From Liolophura sinensis (Eukaryota > Mollusca > Polyplacophora > Chitonida > Chitonidae), in NCBI RefSeq assembly GCF_032854445.1, contig NC_088300.1, forward strand, positions 23,169,608 to 23,233,607: 64,000 bases of DNA. The letters are read 5' to 3'. This document shows, one piece after another, positions 33,882 to 47,362 of this stretch (the first letter of the stretch is position 1; each line of letters opens with the position of its first letter). The notes under the pieces were generated by a model, which was not told the origin of the DNA, made no database searches, and saw nothing but the letters and a program-made list of their open reading frames with translations. Made by a program: the position numbers and the translations under genes.

Positions 33882-36262
33882 TACCCTTCTTTGAGGATAT
33901 TCATATTGAAACATGATCTAAAGATATGTACCATGTTAAAACTACCAATTAGAATGGACCACCCTGAGTGATGTCAGTATTTGAAAGTTGGGCCTTGCCG
34001 CGTGGCCTAAATCACCTAATGCAGGGGCTGATATCATGGACAACTCTCAGCGTTCCATACACTTGATTTTACCAATCTGGAATGAGCTAGAAATGCAAAA
34101 GCAGATGTTCTGACCCAAGACCTTGCAAGATACTGGGCACGCGCTCACAGACCATTGGCGACCAGTTCCGGTCAATGTTCCGAAGGGTTCTCTAGTGTGT
34201 GAGGAGACGATGTGGTGCTATTAGAGCTGCCGTTACTCATTTCTTCTGTTTTAACAGTTTTATCAGTGTTAAATATTTCCCAATAATTGATGGAGTTATC
34301 CACCTGTTTTCTCCTGTACAGTCATCACGGTCATAGCGACAAGATAAACATTTATTTTCATAAGTATACACATCGCCTGATTCACTAAAACAAGTGTCAA
34401 GATTTTTGTTTTTTTTTTTAATTTGTTGAGTATATTTGTAAGGTTAAATATCTACAAACTTTACTTTGGAGAACACCGAGCTGTTATTATGCTTTATTTA
34501 ATAGACAATTTATTCAATTCATAACGATATATGGACAGAAAAACTAAATGAAATTTGACACATGGGAACTATTATTCAGTCACGTGAACAGTGCCATTTA
34601 CCGATTTCTTGCAGACTGCATTATGTTTTTTCTCTTGATAATTTAAACATTCTCGGAGACCTGTGAAAGACAATCACCTCGTGCTATTCGGTGTTTTAGC
34701 GACCAATCGTTAGAATGATCCAGCGTCCGCTTTCCAGGAAGATATATGTGCACTGTGTTTCCACCATTTAACCGTCAATATCTCTGACACTTCACACAGA
34801 CGCAGAAGTCTTCGAATAAATAAAGACTAATGTAATGCTTTATTGATTAACTTGGACGTCTGACGACAATCTATTCAAATCACGTGTATGTACATACGAG
34901 GAAATGTAAACAAGATTTCATTGAATGTGTGGTGAAAGAACCACAAATAAATACAGAAGAATTTGTGTATATTTAATTTCTTAGACAAGCAGACGTTAAT
35001 AATTAATTTTAACAATATTATCGCAACAAGAAAGATCACGTCAACTTTTTTTACATGTTGAGGTTTAATTATCATTTTACAAATTACCAATCGGTGATTT
35101 TCATACCTGTCGTTTTTTTATTCAGTTGAAAGACTAAATGTTAATGTATGCCGGTTATACCCCTTAAATTCCATGCTTTCTTTCTAATTAGTAATTATCG
35201 GGATAAATCAGAGCGTGAGAGCATGTGTGGGCAATTTAGCAGAGTCGTAACCATAAGATTTTGCCGACTATATCCATAGAATCAAAGGGGGATATTCCAA
35301 ATACGAATATGAATTATGCTTGATGCTACTTAGAGTGAAGAATACAGTAGGTAATATATAAAAATTCCCAGTCACAAGACTATCTCGTGTATTTCTATGT
35401 CATTTAAGAATTGTGTTCATTTATAAGTTGTAAACAAGCTAAGGTCAGATAACTAGATGTCTGCATAAAATAGGGTTTTTTGCTTTGAAAACATGGATAC
35501 GATTATTGCATATTACTGTTATTTCTGTTGTCATGATTGATTTTAACTCCTATGTTGTAAGATATTGTGTAATAGTCGAGGCAGATTGACGGTAAGGTTT
35601 GATGGCGTTTGAGGACAGCAATCTAGGTAAAGTTGTAAATTTCCAGGAGATTACCATGGTGATTACCAATGGCCATAATACCTACAGTGGAATTACATAA
35701 TAGATACAAAAATAAGGGGAAAAAACATGGTTATGTGTCTTGGTGATAGTGACGTAACAAGTCTAAGACGTTATGAAATATGCAAACATTGGCTTGAAGC
35801 TCGCAGGAAAGTCCCAACTGAGCGCATGGTTTAGAGTGAGATATGCGGGAACGTCCGGGATGAGATTCGTGATTCCAGTCGGGATCGACTCCCTCACACA
35901 CCGATATCGACCCCACGGGCCGCAATCTGACACCCCTGAGGAGTGTTGACAAGCTCTGTTGTGTGTGCTGACCACGAATATCGATGTTTGTGGTTGACAG
36001 CTCTTGAAGAGGAATACGTCCCTCCTTCACACCATAACGCTGCCTGTTGTCCTCATGTGAGCATTTGTAAGTGTCACGGCTCAGGGTGATTTCTATACAA
36101 GAATTACAAGGTAAGTCTTGTGGGTTTGTTTTCTTTCTAATTTATTTTTTTTTCTAATAAATCCTATGGATCACAGAAAGTGGTCATCGAAGCGGAAACA
36201 CCATGGATAAATGTGGAGTTTAGATTCGTTATGGGAAGAGCAATGCTAATAAGCGCTTTACT
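33882..36262. other. No gene recognised
   Basis: Mostly AT-rich. The stretch 35740-36050 is richer in GC and open on the minus strand in two frames for 70-99 codons, but neither frame shows a motif that I recognise. Confidence 0.5.
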
Positions 36263-36550
36263 AATTCATACATTGGGGCCTCCGTGGCTTAGTCGGTCAG
36301 CGCGCTAGCGCAGCGTAATGACCCAGGAGCCTCTCACCAATGCGGTCGCTGTGAGTTCAAGTCCAGCTCATGCTGGCTTCCTCTCCGGCCGTAAGTGAGG
36401 TCTGTCAGCAACCTACGGATGGTCGTGGGTTTTCCCCGGACTGTGCCCGGTTTCCACCCACCATAATGCTGGCCGCCGTCGTATAAGTGAAATATTCTTG
36501 AGTACGCCGTAAAACACCAATCAAAAAATAAATAAATAAATTCATACATT
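36263..36550 (+). mobile_element. Full-length SINE S1
   Basis: The 12-base target duplication AATTCATACATT lies at 36263-36274 and 36539-36550. The head GGGGCCTCCGTGGCTTAGTC and GGTCAGCGCGCTAGCG is tRNA-like, with B-box-like GAGTTCAAGTCC. The core ends CCGTCGTATAAGTGAAATAT, GAGTACGCCGTAAAACACC and an AAATAAATAAAT tail. This is the reference copy for the family in this window. Confidence 0.92.
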
Positions 36551-36779
36551 TGTCGTTAAGCTCGCTAAAAATGCATTTTAACTGTCGTCTTAGAATATAC
36601 TCTTCAAGAACTTATACATTTAATCTACATCGCACGTGTATCCTCGTCGCTTTTCCGTCAGTTTATTGAACCTAGTGATTAGGTAAATGTAGAAAAACTT
36701 CGCGGTTCGCAGTGAGTGTATAGGGCTTTCTGGTTGGGTAAGCGCAGATAAGATTGTGGTTCAGTGCGTGTAGGAGATT

Positions 36780-37225
36780 TAGTGGTTTGGTCTGTGTATA
36801 GAATTTAACACGTAAGTCAGACTACAGAACTAAGTCGCTCGGCCATTGTAAAGAACTGTCATTAAATTGTTTGGTCAGTGTACAGAACTTTTAATAAGTA
36901 AACAGAACTAAGTTGTTCGACCATTGTACAAAACTTCTAGCCTTCTGGTTAGTATACAAAACTGACAGTGTATCAGCCAGTGTACAGGACTATCAGGGAA
37001 TCAGCCAGTGTACAGAAATAACAGTGTATCAGCCAGTGTACAGAACTGTGTATCAGTCAGCACATAGAACTGTGTATCAGTCAGTACACAGAGTTTATTG
37101 TTTTCTGGTAAGTGTACCGAACTAACAGTGTGTCAGCCAGTGTACCCAACTATCAGTGTATCAGCCAGTGTACCCAACTATCAGGGTGTCAGCCAGTGTA
37201 CAAAACTAACAGTGTATCAGCCAGA
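36780..37225. repeat. About 28-bp imperfect tandem repeat
   Basis: The unit is CAGTGTATCAGCCAGTGTAC plus AGAACTAA or CCAACTAT. Early copies (36770-36960) are longer and more diverged; the clean part is 36960-37225. Confidence 0.85.
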
Positions 37226-38039
37226 GTTTAGTGACTGGATCAGTGTGCAGGAACCTTAAACATCGATCAATGTTAAGAATTAAGTGGTTCGGTCAGTGTA
37301 AAGAAGTTCTCCAGAAAGTTCTGTCCGGAAAGCATAAACGGTTTTGGTATGTTGTCATGTTTTATACACGAATACTTACTGTACAAGCAGATCCTATTCT
37401 AATTTTGATTGGCTGCGACAAACAAGCTGGGGCACGCACCCCATCCCTTCACCCCAACCCCCATATCTGCAAAGAGAAATATAATAATAATGGCTCTGCT
37501 CTGTTAGTTGTTTGCCATATACAAATAAGAATATTGAGCATTTTACCTACTGTGTTGTCAGAACTCATACGGGTACTATTTTTTTTCTTGTCATTCGTCT
37601 ATATGATATTTATTAATCATTAAAAAGACCCAAACGTCACGCATTTAGCTCTAAAGAGCAACCTTTCGGTGCACTTGGTGGTTTAGCGTTCATCCGGAGT
37701 AGAGTGAAGTATATTTACTTAATGCCGTAGTGCAGGTTCTTCTCGCAGCAACTGATGTTTAAGGCCCGCTGGTTTTTCAGATGAATATAAGGTTTGTTTA
37801 GGATCTTGGCTTTATTATATGCCTGCAGTCCCAGCGACAGTCAGTTCAGCGCATGCAGGTCTGACTAAAAATAATTAGACGGTCTATGCCTTGATATTAA
37901 GTGCCGCCGTCATTAGCGAATGTCTCTCAAACTATGAATATTTGCTTATCCGTTTGAAGAGATCGATGGTTCAGTTTGAGTTCAGAAGATATCGTGGAAC
38001 AAATCTGCCTTGTTATCATTTCAGACCGCCCGTTGTATC

Positions 38040-38345
38040 GAGGCACAGTGCGTAGCGGTTTAAAGTTCAAAACGACACTTAGGGGCTTGATCTACCAAAC
38101 GACACGTAAGGGCTTGATCTACAGAACGACATACAGCGGTTTATCTTCAAAACCACACGTAACGGTTTGATCTATGAAACGACACGTAACAGTTTGATCA
38201 ACAAAACGACATGTAATGGCTTGATCTACTAAACTACATGTAACCGTTTGATCTACAACACTAAACCCAACCGGCAAATCTAAAACACGACACGTAACAG
38301 TTTGATCAACAAAGCGACACGTAAAGGTTTGATATACAAACGACG
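38040..38345. repeat. 27-bp tandem repeat, about eleven copies
   Basis: The unit is ACGTAACAGTTTGATC followed by AACAAAACGAC. There are no spacers of fixed length and no gene in it. Confidence 0.88.
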
Positions 38346-38518
38346 GTTCTAAGTAACAGCCATTACCGGTAAGTAATATTCATTTTCTTCGGTGTTGTCA
38401 CCTCCGCAAAGGAGGTTATGTTTTGTCAGCATTTATTTTGTTTAGCCCAGTGGTTATCTCTGACATCGGTTGGCCATGTTCCCAGCTAAGCTTCCACATT
38501 AACGGCTCTGAACCGTTG

Positions 38519-39121
38519 CATTTACTAACCTGGAACTCGGTCATGTCATCTGTGCTGCCTTCAAAGCGCCAACGCCGTACGCCACAAAAATAGGTGTTAC
38601 GGGAATTTTAAAATAATTCTGAATTCATATCGACTCATTATGTGCGAGTAATAAAGACTATAACATCGCCAATAGCACAAATGTAACCGATGCATCCACG
38701 TGGACAGCCTCAGGAGTTCGCAAGCCGCCAATTTTAAATCACGTGACTCTGTTGCTAGGCTGGACTCGGCTGCTCTTCACCAAATGAAGATCATCTTTTT
38801 TTCACAATATAATTGATTATAGTTCATTTCTGTTCCTTATTAACACACAAACTAAGTTAAGTCTCACAAATAATCTGTTTATCGCCCTTTAGATAATGTA
38901 CATCTCATTGGTTTCAATCAAATCATTCCATGAGTTTATCTTTTTCCGGATGATGCCGAGTGCAGCCGACTGAAATAAAAAAATGTCGGTTAGGGAAGTT
39001 TGGCTTGCTGCCGATGTAACGGATGCATTTGTGTTAACTGTGAAGTTGGGGTGTTTATTATTCACCAATAGCTACGTGATATGAAGTAAGAAGGATGGAC
39101 CGAGTTCCAGGTTAGTAAATG
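38519..39121. mobile_element. Possible DNA element with perfect 24-bp inverted ends
   Basis: The left arm at 38519-38542 starts CATTTACTAACCTGGAACTC; its exact reverse complement is at 39098-39121. No open frame of size lies between. The arm sequence also occurs, diverged, at 23290-23310, so this could instead be two opposed copies of that repeat. Confidence 0.55.
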
Positions 39122-39479
39122 GAAGAGTGCAGATCTGTATATCTGAAAGTTACGCTGGGAAGAATGAAATAGATCTAAGATCTACTCGTGGTAATACGCT
39201 CGACCCTTTACCGCTTGTACATAAGAAGTGGGTTCAGTTCCAATCATGGAACCAGAATGTCGGGATTCCCCCAAACTTTCGTTGTTACTGGGGCAGTATG
39301 ACGTTCCATGATGACCACTTGCTGGGCAACTCTGTGCGTTATTTTTAAATTGTGCATGGCGTTAAACAACGATAAAATAAGTACGTAAAATCCCACATTT
39401 GCATTCAATTCGTTATCCGATGACAGGGAGGTCTGCAGAAGTACAGAATTAACCGAGGCACAAGAAATACGTAAAATAT

Positions 39480-39660
39480 TAGGCTATTAGATCAGCACTC
39501 AGCACTTAGAGGCTACAGCAAGGAAACAGGACTGATTGGCCAGTATAATGTCACCGGGTGGGTGTTATGTCTGGTGTCGTCGGCATGATACTTCAGTTTG
39601 GCAGCATTTTGGCAGCATAGCCACCCATGTATACCGTTACTTTATGCAATGGTGTCACCA
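39480..39660 (+). mobile_element. SINE S2-type fragment
   Basis: CAAGGAAACAGGACTGATTG, GGTGTCGTCGGCATGATAC and TTTGGCAGCA match the middle of the S2 variant at 27890-28010. Confidence 0.6.
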
Positions 39661-41079
39661 TTGGGTACATCCAGATTGACGTCTGTGGCACTTACTTTCG
39701 GAGCGTAAATTTATGTTGTGTTAAAAAAGAATTACCGTCTGTATTAAATCAATGACAGAAAGTCAGTATGATACCAGATCAAGAAATCAAAATTATTGAT
39801 CTCCATTCTATTTTCTTTCAGACATATGGTATCAATGTATTCCGTAATATCGTGGTGGTACGTGTCCTGTAAGTATCAATTAACATTCTACATTTATTGA
39901 CCATTTCTCCCTTAAATCATGTCAGCTTTTGTGAAACCGAATTTTATTTCATTTAACAAGAACTAAACTGGCTCAGAAATGGAGGATGTTTGATAAGGGC
40001 TTCTCATTTGCTGACTGAAAAAGACAAATCGCGGATTTGAATGCTTCTCTGGCATTTTGGTTGTTCATTGTTTTCTAGTGCGGATCGACGATGTATATCG
40101 ACAAACATTTCCACACTTCGTCCTAAAATGTTAAATACTGAGCCCACGAGTTGCTGAAATTTTAAATACTGGGCCCAGACGTTGATATAATGTTAAAAAC
40201 TACCGTCACACCGTAACAAAAATGGACTAAATCAGTCCCTTACTCGCATTAGTCTTGTCGATTTGCTATAAAATTAGTGATGTCTTATGCGCCATCCTGG
40301 CATTTGTGAATGTCTGAAATGACATTGTGCCTCAGGCTGAAGTTTTTTAAGAAGTCTACAAATAATGCACATACTTATCAATTTTCAGTTCTGTACAGGA
40401 AGTAGGACGTGTTTATCACATACTGGGCATAGTCATGAAACACCTGATTTTGAAGAATTTAACTCTGCAAATAAACATTTATAGCATTTCCACCGACGAC
40501 ATAAAACGTATATGAACAATAGTTGTTTTCCTTCATTTCATTGGTGTATCAAGCAATATTTCAAACAGACAAAGGCGGTAATGTTTATTTCTGAAGGAGA
40601 CCGTGCAAATGACACCTCACCAGAAAGGCCTAACTACTGCACACGAGTAACCGAAATATGGATTCTAACATATGATGCCATTGTTTCATTTTAATACAAC
40701 TGAAATGGTATAAATGGCCAGTTTTAAGCTTTTCTGAATATTTGATGTGCATTTTTATCCACTGTTATGATGTGCATTTTTATCCACAAGTATGTGACCA
40801 GAACATTATGTACGCTTGTGAACAAGCACCTTGCGATTGTTGCGGTAGAATCAGAACTGTTGTACGTAATGTATCAACCACAAACTCACAAATCTTGCGT
40901 TTTAACAGTGGGAAATAAATAAAATTTGGATATAGGGATATCCGAATATATACGGATTAGGGGAACAAACTACCAGCATTGATAGTTTAATGCAAAAAAC
41001 TGGTGGAAAAATCACATTGGCTTTCCTAAGTATTAGTTGAGGTGAGGTAATATGGCGTTAAAATGATTTGCCTCCAACC
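39661..41079. other. No gene recognised
   Basis: AT-rich, no repeat or frame that I can support. The signal-peptide exon of receptor 2 must lie upstream of 42801 and could be here or nearer. Confidence 0.45.
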
Positions 41080-41156
41080 ATAATGCTGGCTGCCGTCGTA
41101 TAAGTGAAATATTCCTGAGTACGGAGTAAAACACAATCAAATAAATAAATAAATAA
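41080..41156 (+). mobile_element. SINE S1 3' end
   Basis: CATAATGCTGGCTGCCGTCG, TATAAGTGAAATATTCCTGA and an AAATAAATAAATAAA tail. Confidence 0.8.
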
Positions 41157-41867
41157 AAATGCTTTGATTTATCCTGTTTTTCGGGTTTTTCAAATCTTTT
41201 TTAAGAGAGCTTGATTCATTCAAATACCTGTACTAACGAGTACAAATTTGCTTTTTGAAACTGTTAAGTTATGTTTTATGTCTTGATTGGTGGAAATGTT
41301 TGATTTGTACCAAAGAGAATAATAACTGGAAAGTGATAAATTTCCAAATGCCTCCAACTAAGCCTGATTGTTGGAGGCTTCCAACAAAATGAGTTTCAGG
41401 CACAAATTTGTTCCAGATTTACGCTGTGTCAGTGAGGGAAAAATGGGCTGGTCGAAAATTAAGGAAAATCAAAACTATGACTGGGTTGAGTGCTTGTTCA
41501 ATGAGGATCCGTCAAATGCCCGGCAGTAGGAATCTGACGCCATTTTATTAACGTCAAACTTCCAAGCTGATTATCAATGCGTCCCATCAAAGACAGAATA
41601 ACGTTATTAGAGTAGAAACTAGTACAAAGTAACATTGTTGCGCTGTAATCATTTTTAACCTAATAATGGTTCGAGGTCCTATTTCACACTGTTGGAGGTC
41701 CTGTTTCAAGCCAGGACAGGATTTCGTACAGAATTTTATGTCGTCTTATACCCAGGCCACTTATTAAATCAAAACCGACTGAACGATATACCCAACGAGG
41801 GGGAATTTTAATCTTGAGGGTGGTGTCACGTGGTTTATTCTCTATGCTGTGCGTCTGTAATTATAAT

Positions 41868-42300
41868 TATTTTCGTAAAGCATATATTACTTACCTTGAC
41901 GGAAGGTATCACGGCAATTATCCAACGATGTTAGCATTCGGGAGTACCAGTGTGATGGAATTTCATCAAGGGCCGAATCGAAATTTTCGTAATACATAGT
42001 TTACTCGCCTTTTCAAGGATTTATCTCACTTAGGGCAGGTATCTGTTCTTTATTTCATTATTAAAGCATATGGGTTATGGAAAATATTGCAGTTTACTTT
42101 GTCACTTTCTCAATGCACGGAAGCAAATTGCAATGATTCAAAAGCAGTTAACCTTACAAGAAATTACAAAGGTCGACTGGTCACCGGTAATGATTGTGGT
42201 TGATTGAATTCCATCACACCGGTAGTTCCAAATGCTAACATCATTGAATAATTGCCCTGATATCGTCCGTCAAGGGAAGTAACCTACGCATTACAAAAAT
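41868..42300. repeat. Fold-back inverted repeat, arms of about 100 bases
   Basis: The left arm (about 41868-41972: ATTACTTACCTTGACGGAAG, GGCAATTATCCAACGATG, TTAGCATT, CAGTGTGATGGAATT) pairs with the right arm (about 42205-42300: AATTCCATCACACCGG, AATGCTAACATCATTGAATA, CTTGACGG as its complement, GTAACCTACGC). The arms are roughly 80 per cent alike by eye, with a spacer of about 230 bases. Confidence 0.75.
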
Positions 42301-42800
42301 GGGGATTAGAGCTGTTTGTCATAGTTAAAATTTCTTTTGGGTGGTTATTGTATTTCATGTGAAAGCTGACGAATTATACGACTCATTCTGGACGGTCATG
42401 TGATAGCCAAATGCTTGCGAGAAGATCCTGGATGATGCACAGACTCTTACTTCCTGGTTTAAAGGGGGGAAAAACACCAAAATGAATAGTTGTGTTTTTT
42501 TTTTTACAATTTTTTTAACCTAGTAAAATATATTTGAATATTTAATTCTATGGTGGCCTTTTCTGTCCAAAATGCTACCAGTGACGTCATGAAATTTTTG
42601 CTAATTAATTACATTTCATCCTTCAGTTGATCTTGAAACAAATTGTTTCAAGCAAAAAGCATAGATGACCATCGTAGAATATGATCCCCCAAAAAATCCA
42701 ACTAGTTTCCTTGTTTTAATGATCTTTCGTCTGATATATACTTCATTTTAGAGTGATCTTTGCCCTTTGTCGGCCACATTTCGCTTTTGTTGTTTCACAG

Positions 42801-45800
42801 TTATAATCTACAGCTTACAGTTGGTGTCATGTGTCAGGTTCACTGCGGACATTACACTCTACACACATCCGTTACCATGGAACGAAGCTCGGCGAGTTTG
42901 TGAAGAAAATGGCGGAACCCTCCTTGAGACACAGCACGACCATCTCTACGATTTTGTGCAGGAGTTTAAAACCAGTGATCCGTGGGAGGACTATAGGTTA
43001 GTGCTACACCTGTCATTGTGAATGGCCAATTCGGCGGAGTTGTTAAATGTATTATGTCTTCATTAGTTAGAGTGGATTTCCTGAACCACGATAATAGTAA
43101 GTGCATTGTTGTCTTTTGTCTTTGGCATTGACATATATTGTGACAGGCCGCCATTAGCTGCATAGCAACAATGTTGATATTTTTGTAATATCTTGGAAAC
43201 TTTTGTCAATAACTCGCATAACTGGAAACAAATTGTCCTGGATGAACATCTTTGCTTTTTACATTTAGACTGGTGGAGAAGGACCGCTTCGGTGGCCTAA
43301 TACTTAGAGAATCCGCCTCCAAGTAGGGAGACCCCGGGGTCCAATCTGGGTCGAGTCATACCAAAGACTTTAAAAATAGTACTTGTGACTGGGTGGGGTT
43401 TCAAGTGTGGAGTCTTCGGCTTAATAATTCAGTGGTGGCAAAGCTTTGGTGTCATGGACTCACCCTGCCACAAAAACACACACCTAATGACTGAGCCGAG
43501 GGGTTGAATTTGATGAAGTATGAATAGATATTTACCTTTCGGATGGTCGACAGCTCGGAATTTTATAAGTCTGGCGATCTAGGGCCTTAGGCATTGTAAA
43601 TGAGTAGCAGGACAGGCCGTGGAGATTAGCAACCCCGACTGTTTTCCGAAATTTTATCAAGTATTCAGCAGGGGTGGATGGCAGCAGGCCGTGCCCATGT
43701 GAGCGCTAGTACAAATATAAAAAGTGAACATAGTCATCCAGAACTGGAAGCAAATAACGTTGTATCAGAGCATGTGTGATTGCATTTTAGCTTGCACTAC
43801 AGTGCACGAAATTTATCAAGCAGAGTGTGATTAGGTAAGCACTGGTCGGCTAGATGTCAGCATAACGTGACTGAGCAGTGAGGCCGTGGGCTTTCCACGG
43901 GCTCTGTCCGGTTTTCCTTCCACCATGATGCTGACCTCCGTATACAGTACTGCTCTATTCTAACAATATATCTGGCACGGAACATCCGTGTAGGAAGGGC
44001 GTATTATCACAGAAAGATGCTCACATCATATGCCCATCATACAGCCAAGATGGGTGTACCATCCGCCTATAATGGGCGTAGGATCCGTATATGACAAGCG
44101 TAGGATCCGATCATCATCCGCGTGGTGTTTTACGACATACACTAACATTCATAAATGCCGTGTTGTTCGACACCAGTTTGTTTGCTCTCTCGGAATAAAA
44201 AAAATACATCCACAAACGGTCTAGTTCCCGGCGTGATTACTAATTGGCACATAGTCATGATAATATGCAGATCAAGTTTTCAGTGTTTCCACAGTTATTC
44301 GGTGAATGCAAAACCATAACCCACACAATACACGATTTTATTCAGTGGAAAATTTTCTGAGGACGTCAATTTAAGTGCTAAATATAGTTATAACAGAACT
44401 TATACGTGATAATTCAGGCACTACGAATGGCTAATTTATAATGTTAGTGCAGCTTTTGGCGAAACTTGGCGTTTACGATTTTACATTTTCACTGAAACTT
44501 ACAAGCTTCGTCGAGAAACGGAAGAGCAAACCTCGGAAGTCATACATTGGGTTGACTCGCCTTTTCATTCCCTTGAATGAGTGAGTTAGGCGAGTGATAG
44601 ACCATTCACTAATATTTTTGTCGTCACCACGTCAGCCTTACCAGATAAACAATTTGAAGATACATCGTGCCTTGTTAATAGCTAGCGTGTAGGCAAAGGT
44701 TAAAGTGCCGTAACGCGGTCTAAACGAGATAATATGTACCGGCCGATCATTATCCGCGAAAGATGTGATCAGGATGGTGCCAACATCCGCGCGTGGGCGG
44801 AACATCATGGCCGTGGGATCCGCGTAGGATCCGCCCCAAATCCGATCAAGATGCGCGTAGATGGTGGATAATACGCTTAGAGTATATCGTTAAGATCGGG
44901 TAGTACTATAAGTGAAATATTCTTGAATACATAATTCAGCATAAGTTGTGTTGGAGTTGTGAAACTCGCAGTTATTCATTCGTCCATTTGTGAGCCGTCA
45001 TGTACTCAAGTCCATCTGAGAGCAGTCATATTTACTGTCATTCACTGTGTAGGATTTTGATGGGTTTGGAGATATCGGCTTTCACGCCATTCGACATTCG
45101 TCATTTGTACATTTTCTTGCCCTGAGAGGTTACACATTCACAGGCAGTTGGGGAATAAACCACTTATCGGACTATCATCCGTAGATCGAGGAATTCATCT
45201 TGATTGTGGATTCTATATTTATGTGGACTGACTCGCCTTTGGAAACCGGAACTGGTGTTTCCCTCCTTCAAAACATGTTGAACTCCGCCTAATACCCAGC
45301 ATGCCACTGTTTTTTTAAAAATAATTATGACAACACCCGGGGCAATTGGCTCTAGCCGTCGAAACCGAGCTTATGGACTTCAACATTATAAGTTAGAAAT
45401 GGTGTTCATTTTCCTAGCAAGAATATGAACTTAAAACATATCCATGTGTAAAGCTCGTGTTGTTACGTGTAACTGACTGAAGGCAATTTTGGTGCTGAGT
45501 ATGACTGATTTTACAGACAGATGAATATAGGCGACTCTCTAAAAGAAGTAGACTATAGGTGTCAGCATAATGCAGCTAGGAGGTGAGGCAGGATGTGACA
45601 GACAAAGTTGCCCGACATTACATGTGGATATCTCCCTGTTGCTATCTGTTGTATTTTGACATGCTAGGAACATCACATCTTTCTGGATCGGAGTTTTCAA
45701 CGATTACGATTACGATACCTGGACTCCTTTTCACATACCGGATGATATCTTTTCCCGCTGGTCGAGTAACTGTGAGCTGGTACCAGCGGACACTCAAATA

Positions 45801-47286
45801 CTGGAAAAGAATGGGGTGTTTAAGTGCGTTGCTGAGGACATGAACAGCCCTGGATCTTGGACGTCAGGTTTATGCGGAGATCCAAAGCCCTTTGTCTGCT
45901 TAAAGGAAACAAGTATGTCGTCATTTAAGCCTATGTATAGCCCCCATGTGTATGGGTTAGAACTGAATACCATTATTTAGAGCTAACGCCGTGCTTTTAT
46001 TTTTATTATAACGGTGAGTTAACTTTTATTCTATGTTAGCATAATACAACAATATAACGCAAATGGATTGACAAAACATACATGTAGGAATATTAACAAT
46101 ATTTCAGCAATATTGTGGAGGCATACAGGTTAAGTAAGGACATAACTCGTATATATTGAGAGGGTGAAGTGCAACCAGAAATGCATGAAGAGAAATGTAC
46201 TAGTGAGTAATACGATAGATTTGCAGGTTTGTTCTTCGTTCATTATTGCTGGCCACGGGAGCGATGTTATTGAAAACAGACAACGCGATACTGAGGAATT
46301 GTGGGTAATAATTTGTCACCTGAAAATTACCATCAGTATACTGTAACACGCCTGTTGATTTTTTAACTTACACAGCACAGGTCAGATGGGCACAGTCTGA
46401 CACGTCGCTATATGTATACTGGTATCTTGCCAAAAATGGAGTGATATCTAAGTCGCGGCACATGTAGATATCGGGGCACAGTTTCACGCAGATGTCGCAA
46501 GTATACACGATAATAACACATATACAACAATAGTATAGTACAAAATATCGTACGACAAATGTACAATAAAAAAGTGTCGCACGCCGCTGCGTGAAACTGG
46601 GCCCTGATGTGCGAAATTGTATTCACTGTTCAAAGAGGTTAAGGCTCATATACGCTATTAGTGTTATTAAACATGATAGCTCCTGTAACTCAGTTAGTAT
46701 TCGTGCGTGGGAAGGTCAGTCAGCAGATTGCGGATGGTCGTGGGTTTCCCCCGGGCGCTGCCCGGTTTCCTGCCACCATAATGCTGGCCGCCTTCGTATA
46801 AGTGAAATATTCTTGAGTACGTCGTAAAACACCAATCAAATAATTAAATCAATCAATTAGTATTATGATCGTGTGTTTACCCCGCTCTGTGTCCGGTTTC
46901 CTCCCACCATAATGCTGGCCGTCGTCGTATAAGGAACTAGTCTTGAGGACGGCGTAAAACACCAATGAAATAAATAAATAAGTAAATCAGTTAGTATTAT
47001 AAAACTATGTCTTGTCTTATGCCCGGAATAAACAGCAAGCAGCAATAATTAAAGCACTTGGATTTAAAATTGAAGCCCCAAAGCAACTGGCCAGAAAGCC
47101 CAAGGCTAGAAGCTAAATAACTACGAGTAAAACCAACAAAAGAAAAAGATGGTTGGCCCCTTGCAATCCCCGTAACCTTGGCTTTTACAAGGCCATTACA
47201 AGGCCAGTACTTATTCTTCTGGAGCGTCTTGCACAAAGCGATAGATGGCTAAGTTGATTGTAACTACCATTGCGACACATGTTGGT

Positions 47287-47362
<76 letters not shown>

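Noticed and set aside
38040-38345. CRISPR-like look of the 27-bp array
   Set aside because: Units are contiguous with no unique spacers, there are no cas genes, and the DNA is eukaryotic.
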